NCBI RefSeq assembly: GCF_965661665.1
Contig: NZ_CBFIEO010000009.1
Coordinates: 48,991 to 112,990, forward strand
Reading direction: 5' to 3'
DNA length: 64,000 nt
Source: Cognatiyoonia sp965661665
Lineage (GTDB): Bacteria; Pseudomonadota; Alphaproteobacteria; Rhodobacterales; Rhodobacteraceae
In this document: one piece after another, positions 60,030 to 64,000 of the stretch
How positions within the stretch are numbered: the first letter of the stretch is position 1
How the letters are laid out: each line of letters begins with the position of its first letter
Notes under the pieces: model-generated
Database searches by the model: none
What the model was told of the DNA's origin: nothing
The model's input: only the letters and a program-made list of their open reading frames with translations
Made by a program: the position numbers and the translations under genes

Positions 60030-61778
60030 GTGAGTAATTTTCGACTAAGAATTGTGTATACGACAGACTTCCACATGGAGATCTTCAGTTTTGACGACAT
60101 TTCAGAAAATAAGCTCCCTGATAGGGATATCCAAAAACTTGCGCCCCTTATCCGTGACGAACGCCGCAATGGAGTTTACCTTGTTCTAGACAATAGTGAT
60201 TTTTTGCAGGGCACCGTTTTGGCGGATGCGTTGACTGGCAGCGTGACGCATCCACTTGCCCAAGAGATGAACGAGATTGGTTTTGATGCGATCACACTCG
60301 GAAACCATGACTTCGACTACGTCGTGGATCGACTGCATGATTTCTTAAAACAAGTGGAATCACCCGTTCTCTCCTCAAATCTAACGTGTCCAGAACTTGC
60401 TGGCTCATACGTGCGTTGATACATCAAACATGTGTCGGTTGGGACGGGTGGCGACCAAACAGATCTGGCCATTGGCATCGTTGGTGTTTTGCCGCCCCAA
60501 ACAACAGACTGGACAGGGCTTCAAAACGCGCGGGTGTCCATTGAGGACAGCGTCATTGCGGTTGAGCGTGCAGCGCGTGGCGTGCGCGAAGCTGGCGCCG
60601 ATATCGTCATAGCTTTGTGCCATTCTGGTGTAGGCGCAATCAAAGCGACGCCGGAGATGGAGCACCCAATTTGGCCGAGCAGCCGTATTGACGGCATTGA
60701 TGCAATCGTCGCAGGCCATACGCATGAATACATTCCATCAATCAATGACGTACCGGCCTTTGACTTTGGCAAACCGGTCATACAGCCGGGGGTCTATGCC
60801 CAAGCCATCGGTATTTTGGACCTCACACTGACGAAAGAAGCGGACTGGTCCATTTCGAATTGGGTCGCCCGCTATCGCTTTGCGTCAGGGGTTGCAGTGC
60901 CAAAACCATTAGCCGCGCTCACCATTCCTAGTCGCGTCGATCTACAGAACGGCTTAGACAAAGTGGTCGGGCAAGCAAACCAACCCCTTTTCAATCGCTT
61001 TGCTGCATTTGGTCACGATGATGCCGTTCGGTTGGTCAACGAAGCCATCTTTTGCAAGATACGCTCTGGCCTTGTTGGGTCGCAACACGACAAAGTGCTT
61101 TTATTGGCGGCCGGATGTTCGTTCTGGACAAGCGGATCTTTGAACACGCCACGGTTACTCCAGACGGACGGCACAGCCTTTCGTGAGCGAGAACTTTATG
61201 TATTTGCGCCGTTTAACAGTGGGATTTGCACTGTACGCCGCCCTGGCCAGCAACTACGCGAGTGGCTGGCCAACGCGTCAGCGTTCTTCTCAACAGTTGT
61301 TCCAGGAAAAGCAGGTCAAACACTGAACAACAACGGTGTTGCCTTCTACCAGTTGGTTCATATTTGTAGGGTCGAATACGAAATTGACCCCTCCAAACCG
61401 CCACATGAACCGAATGCGCTAATCCCCGTCCTCAAATTCCATGAAGATGACCTTTCAGATGAGGACGATGTGATTGTGGCTGTCAGCAGCCATCGCGCGC
61501 GCGATGGCGGGGATTTGTTGGCCGCCCCCGATCAAGACATTCTGTGGCGGTGCGACACCGATATTCGATCTTTGGTACGGGACTTCTGCCAATCGCAGGA
61601 GGTTATCGATTTAAAGCAGAACTCATTCTGGCGCTTTTCAGCGCTTGCAAGAACGGAGTTGTCCATCGATTTGCCAACCCATTGGCTACCCGAACATCCC
61701 GAACCGGATCAAAAAGTTCGGACGGAAAAAATCCCTGGGGGAACGCGGCTGACCCTGAGGTTGCCAGAACTTGCGTAG
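60030..61778 (+). pseudogene. CpdB-like 2',3'-cyclic phosphodiesterase/nucleotidase split by one TGA
   Basis: One reading frame of 583 codons encodes a calcineurin-like phosphoesterase plus a 5'-nucleotidase C-terminal domain, interrupted only by TGA at 60417-60419. Before the stop: RIVYTTDFHMEIFSFD, DNSDFLQGTVLAD and TLGNHDFDYVVD (metal ligands). After it: IGIVGVLPPQTTDWTG, ALCHSGVGAI, AIVAGHTHEYIPS (more ligands), then the nucleotide-binding domain. All metal motifs are kept, though the text reads TTDFHME where TSDLHG-like forms are common. No frameshift is seen. A GGAGGG ribosome-binding site supports the GTG at 60030; an ATG at 59988 is the alternative. No signal peptide. The two halves could be made separately but neither would be whole. 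Confidence 0.8.
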
Positions 61779-61802
61779 GCGTCCGGTTGATCTTATATGA
61801 GC

Positions 61803-61901
61803 GGTGAGAGGTTGGCGCGGGCAGGCGCCTCGCCAACCTGGTCAGGTCCGGAAGGAAGCAGCCACAACGAGCCCCGCTTGGGTCGATGTCAGCCTCTCAC
61901 C
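61803..61901 (+). ncRNA. ffs: Signal recognition particle RNA (small type)
   Basis: The conserved apical loop of SRP RNA is clear: GGTCAGGTCCGGAAGGAAGC followed by AGCCACAACGA, which binds Ffh. The ends GGTGAGAGG and CCTCTCACC pair to close the long hairpin, giving about 99 bases, the small bacterial class. It sits between the split phosphoesterase gene and rsgA. End coordinates are set by the terminal pairing and may be off by a few bases. Confidence 0.95.
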
Positions 61902-62063
61902 TTTGGCACCGGCGCACTGCGCCCCTAAGCGACGGAGATGTTCATGACACTTGCAATGCAACGATCCGTCGTGTTGCGCTGACCTGACATTGCCACTGCG
62001 ATTGGATGATGTACTGGCGGCTGAATCCAAGCTGCTTTTAGTCGAATACTTGAGGTCATTCCA

Positions 62064-63098
62064 TTGACCAACACGCATTCTCTGATCGACCTCGGCTGGT
62101 CTCCGGTCTTTCTATCCCAGCTTGATCTGGACGAGCTTGAAACCACGACACCCGCCCGTGTTAGCCACGTGCATCGCGATCGCGTGTCCGTTTTGACCGA
62201 AGACGGATCGATGGCGCTTGTCACTGAAACGGGCACCTCCACAGGCGATATCGCGGTAGGGGACTGGGTGCTGGCCCATCCGAAAGAGCACCGAATTGTG
62301 CGGCGCCTTGATCGCAAAAGCACGCTCCAGCGCGGATCGGAACACCACGTTCGCGAACGCCAATTGATCGCAGCAAATATAGACACGCTCTTTATCACTA
62401 CGTCCTGCAACGCCGATTTCAATGTGGCACGGTTGGAGCGGTATCTAGCGCTGGCACATGATGCCGAGGTCACACCTGTTATCCTGATCACCAAAGCGGA
62501 TCAGACAGATGATCCTGCGACGTTTGTGGATCAGGCGAAAGAACTGAGCCGTGATCTGGAAGTCTTAGCCCTCAACGCCAAGCAAACCGATAGCGCCGAT
62601 ATGTTGCGTCCGTGGTGTGGCAAGGGGCAGACCGTTGCGCTGGTCGGCTCTTCCGGCGTCGGGAAGACGACGCTCACCAATGCTTTGACGGGTGGGAATG
62701 CCGCCACCCACGGCATCCGAGAGGATGACGCGCGGGGTCGGCACACCACGACGGGCCGCAGTCTGCATGCCCTGCCGACGGGGGGCTGGCTGGTGGATAC
62801 GCCCGGGATGCGGGGGTTGGGGGTGGCCGACGTCAGCTATGGCATCGACGCGACCTTCCCAGAGATTTCCGAATTGGTGGACCAATGCAAATTCCGCGAC
62901 TGCAAACATGAAGGGGAGCCGGGCTGCGCCGTGACTGCGGCGGTTGAAGCGGGTGACATCAGCCCAGAGCGCTTGAAGCGCTATCAAAAGCTGAAGCGCG
63001 AAGACTACTACGCCACTGAAACACAGGCCAAAGCCCACCAGCGGCAGCGCAAGTTCGGGAAGATGGTGAAGGCGTCAATCAAAAAGAAAGGCCGCTAG
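62064..63098 (+). CDS. rsgA: Ribosome small subunit-dependent GTPase RsgA
   Basis: A 344-residue circularly permuted GTPase that helps late 30S assembly. An N-terminal OB domain (to about 100) is followed by G4 first (ILITKAD), then G1 (GSSGVGKTTLTN), G2 region with RGRHTTTGRSL, and G3 (DTPGMR). A C-terminal zinc knuckle is seen as CKFRDCKHEGEPGC. The only start consistent with the N-terminus is a TTG at 62064 with a TGAGGT ribosome-binding site. The stop overlaps the following opposite-strand gene by four bases. Confidence 0.94.
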   Translation: MTNTHSLIDLGWSPVFLSQLDLDELETTTPARVSHVHRDRVSVLTEDGSMALVTETGTSTGDIAVGDWVLAHPKEHRIVRRLDRKSTLQRGSEHHVRERQLIAANIDTLFITTSCNADFNVARLERYLALAHDAEVTPVILITKADQTDDPATFVDQAKELSRDLEVLALNAKQTDSADMLRPWCGKGQTVALVGSSGVGKTTLTNALTGGNAATHGIREDDARGRHTTTGRSLHALPTGGWLVDTPGMRGLGVADVSYGIDATFPEISELVDQCKFRDCKHEGEPGCAVTAAVEAGDISPERLKRYQKLKREDYYATETQAKAHQRQRKFGKMVKASIKKKGR

Positions 63099-63571
63099 GT
63101 GTCTTTCTTAGCCGCCCAAGCAAACTGCGCGTCAGTCTCAATCGCGCAGGGCCGTACATAGCGTAAACGCTTCAAAGCGGCGCTTGGCTCCGCCCCCAAA
63201 GCAACCATCAGACGCAGCACCACCATGCCGGTACGCCCGCACCCCCCAAAGCAATGGACGAAAATCCGCCGTTGCTTGGAAAGCGCATCCAAAAGCTGCG
63301 CCTCGATTACGGGCCAAGCGCCATCCGCTGGCGTTCCATAGTCAACGACAGGCAAATGAACCCACCCGATGCCCGCGTCCTCTAATTCCGGCCCAAGCTG
63401 GGATACGCCGCACCGCTCCAACTCGTGCTTTTCTGTCAGCGTCAACACTATGTCAGGCGCCCAACGCACTAATGTGGACCAATCGCGTGCATAGTGACCC
63501 CCGCGACCGGGCATCCGGCCCATGCCGATTGTGCCGCCACCGACCGCAATCTCTGAAATCTCATAGTCCAT
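63095..63571 (-). CDS. Cysteine-dependent protein phosphatase (dual-specificity type)
   Basis: A 158-residue phosphatase of the DSP/PTP superfamily. The P-loop is FVHCFGGCGRTGMVVLRLM, the HCx5R(S/T)G signature, near residues 106-125. The general acid Asp is likely in HLPVVDYGTPADGAW. This form is related to bacterial KAP/CDKN3-like phosphatases. The start at 63571 (MDYEISEIAVGG) is preferred; a GTG at 63643 would add 24 residues. Substrate unknown. Confidence 0.85.
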   Translation of the reverse strand: MDYEISEIAVGGGTIGMGRMPGRGGHYARDWSTLVRWAPDIVLTLTEKHELERCGVSQLGPELEDAGIGWVHLPVVDYGTPADGAWPVIEAQLLDALSKQRRIFVHCFGGCGRTGMVVLRLMVALGAEPSAALKRLRYVRPCAIETDAQFAWAAKKDT

Positions 63572-63691
63572 CACTGCGGCATACCCCGCACCCAGCGCCA
63601 GACCAACATCATTCTGACCCTTGGCCTGTAGACCTCTTCGCACTGACCCCGTAACCTACCACAGTTCGCGCGAATCCAGTCAAGGCCACTC

Positions 63692-64000
63692 ATGTCCGAC
63701 CAACCCACCTATCAAGTGCTCGCCCGCAAGTACCGGCCAGAGACTTTTGCCGATCTGGTGGGCCAAGATGCGATGGTCCGGACGCTGAGGAATGCGTTTG
63801 AGGCCGATCGCATCGCGCAGGCCTTCATGATGACGGGCATTCGCGGCACCGGCAAAACAACGACAGCGCGGATCATTGCTAAAGGCATGAATTGCATCGG
63901 GCCAGACGGCAACGGCGGACCGACGACAGACCCTTGTGGGGTTTGCGAACACTGCGCTGCAATCATGGAAGGCCGGCATGTTGACGTGATGGAGATGGAC
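63692..64000 (+). CDS. dnaX: DNA polymerase III subunit gamma/tau (5' part)
   Basis: The first 103 codons of dnaX; the gene continues past the window end. The N-terminus YQVLARKYRPETFADLVGQD, Walker A GIRGTGKTTTARIIAK and the start of the zinc-binding module (CGVCEHCAAI, after a first Cys in KGMNCIGP) identify the clamp-loader ATPase. The frameshift or full-length form of tau cannot be judged from this fragment. The ATG follows CAAGG. Confidence 0.96.
   Translation, partial: MSDQPTYQVLARKYRPETFADLVGQDAMVRTLRNAFEADRIAQAFMMTGIRGTGKTTTARIIAKGMNCIGPDGNGGPTTDPCGVCEHCAAIMEGRHVDVMEMD

Noticed and set aside
60417..60419. TGA in the cpdB-like gene as selenocysteine
   Set aside because: The position is in a variable linker, not an active site; CpdB enzymes are not selenoproteins, and no SECIS-like stem was evident.

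Overview
The window is chromosomal DNA from an alphaproteobacterium of the Rhodobacterales, most likely the marine Roseobacter group. This rests on the taurine cluster layout with a MocR-type TauR, the divergent hemC/hemE pair, a membrane-anchored cytochrome c of the cytochrome cy type, an NDUFS4-like Complex I subunit and moderately high GC. Genus and species are inference only. I saw no insertion sequence, prophage or CRISPR array.

Layout. 1-8.3 kb: a truncated Zn-alcohol dehydrogenase, a GNAT acetyltransferase, an enolase-superfamily enzyme, tRNA-Arg(TCT), a Complex I accessory subunit, an M29 aminopeptidase, a YdeI-like protein, uvrB with two small genes behind it, and a membrane-tethered NYN nuclease. 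8.3-25.1 kb: a complete taurine regulon. tauABC imports taurine, Tpa makes sulfoacetaldehyde, TauR regulates, Xsc releases sulfite and acetyl phosphate, Pta and AckA use the acetyl phosphate, two TSUP permeases can export sulfite and SoeABC can oxidise it to sulfate at the quinone pool. 25.1-37.7 kb: an IclR-controlled galactoside island with an ABC importer, GH36 alpha-galactosidase, GH42 beta-galactosidase, aldose epimerase, SMP-30 lactonase, DgoK and DgoA. It lacks a galactose dehydrogenase and an obvious galactonate dehydratase.

37.7-43.4 kb: 5-hydroxyisourate hydrolase, a two-domain 5-oxoprolinase, a CAT-anticodon tRNA and a GlcD-like FAD oxidase. 43.4-46.7 kb: hemC, hemE and hemF, with an 18-bp perfect palindrome between hemC and hemE that fits the PpsR/CrtJ consensus. 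46.7-51.1 kb: a lipoprotein gene with two in-frame stops, an SDR, an RsmC-like methyltransferase, clpS and a SPOR-domain D-Ala-D-Ala carboxypeptidase. 51.1-56.8 kb: yejABEF peptide importer. 56.9-64 kb: cytochrome c, pheA, an SRPBCC protein, nudC, a cpdB-like phosphoesterase gene split by one TGA, the small SRP RNA, rsgA, a cysteine-dependent protein phosphatase and the 5' part of dnaX.

The most useful signals beyond routine annotation are: two pairs of direct repeats with identical 23-bp spacing upstream of tpa and xsc (likely TauR operators); an unusually long TauC with an inserted non-membrane domain; paralogous TSUP permeases flanking pta-ackA; the hemC/hemE palindrome; two genes broken only by nonsense codons; and repeated tail-to-tail gene pairs that share a 4-base palindromic stop. 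Start codons were chosen by ribosome-binding site, family N-terminus and overlap with neighbours. All function calls are from reading the translated sequence, without database search.
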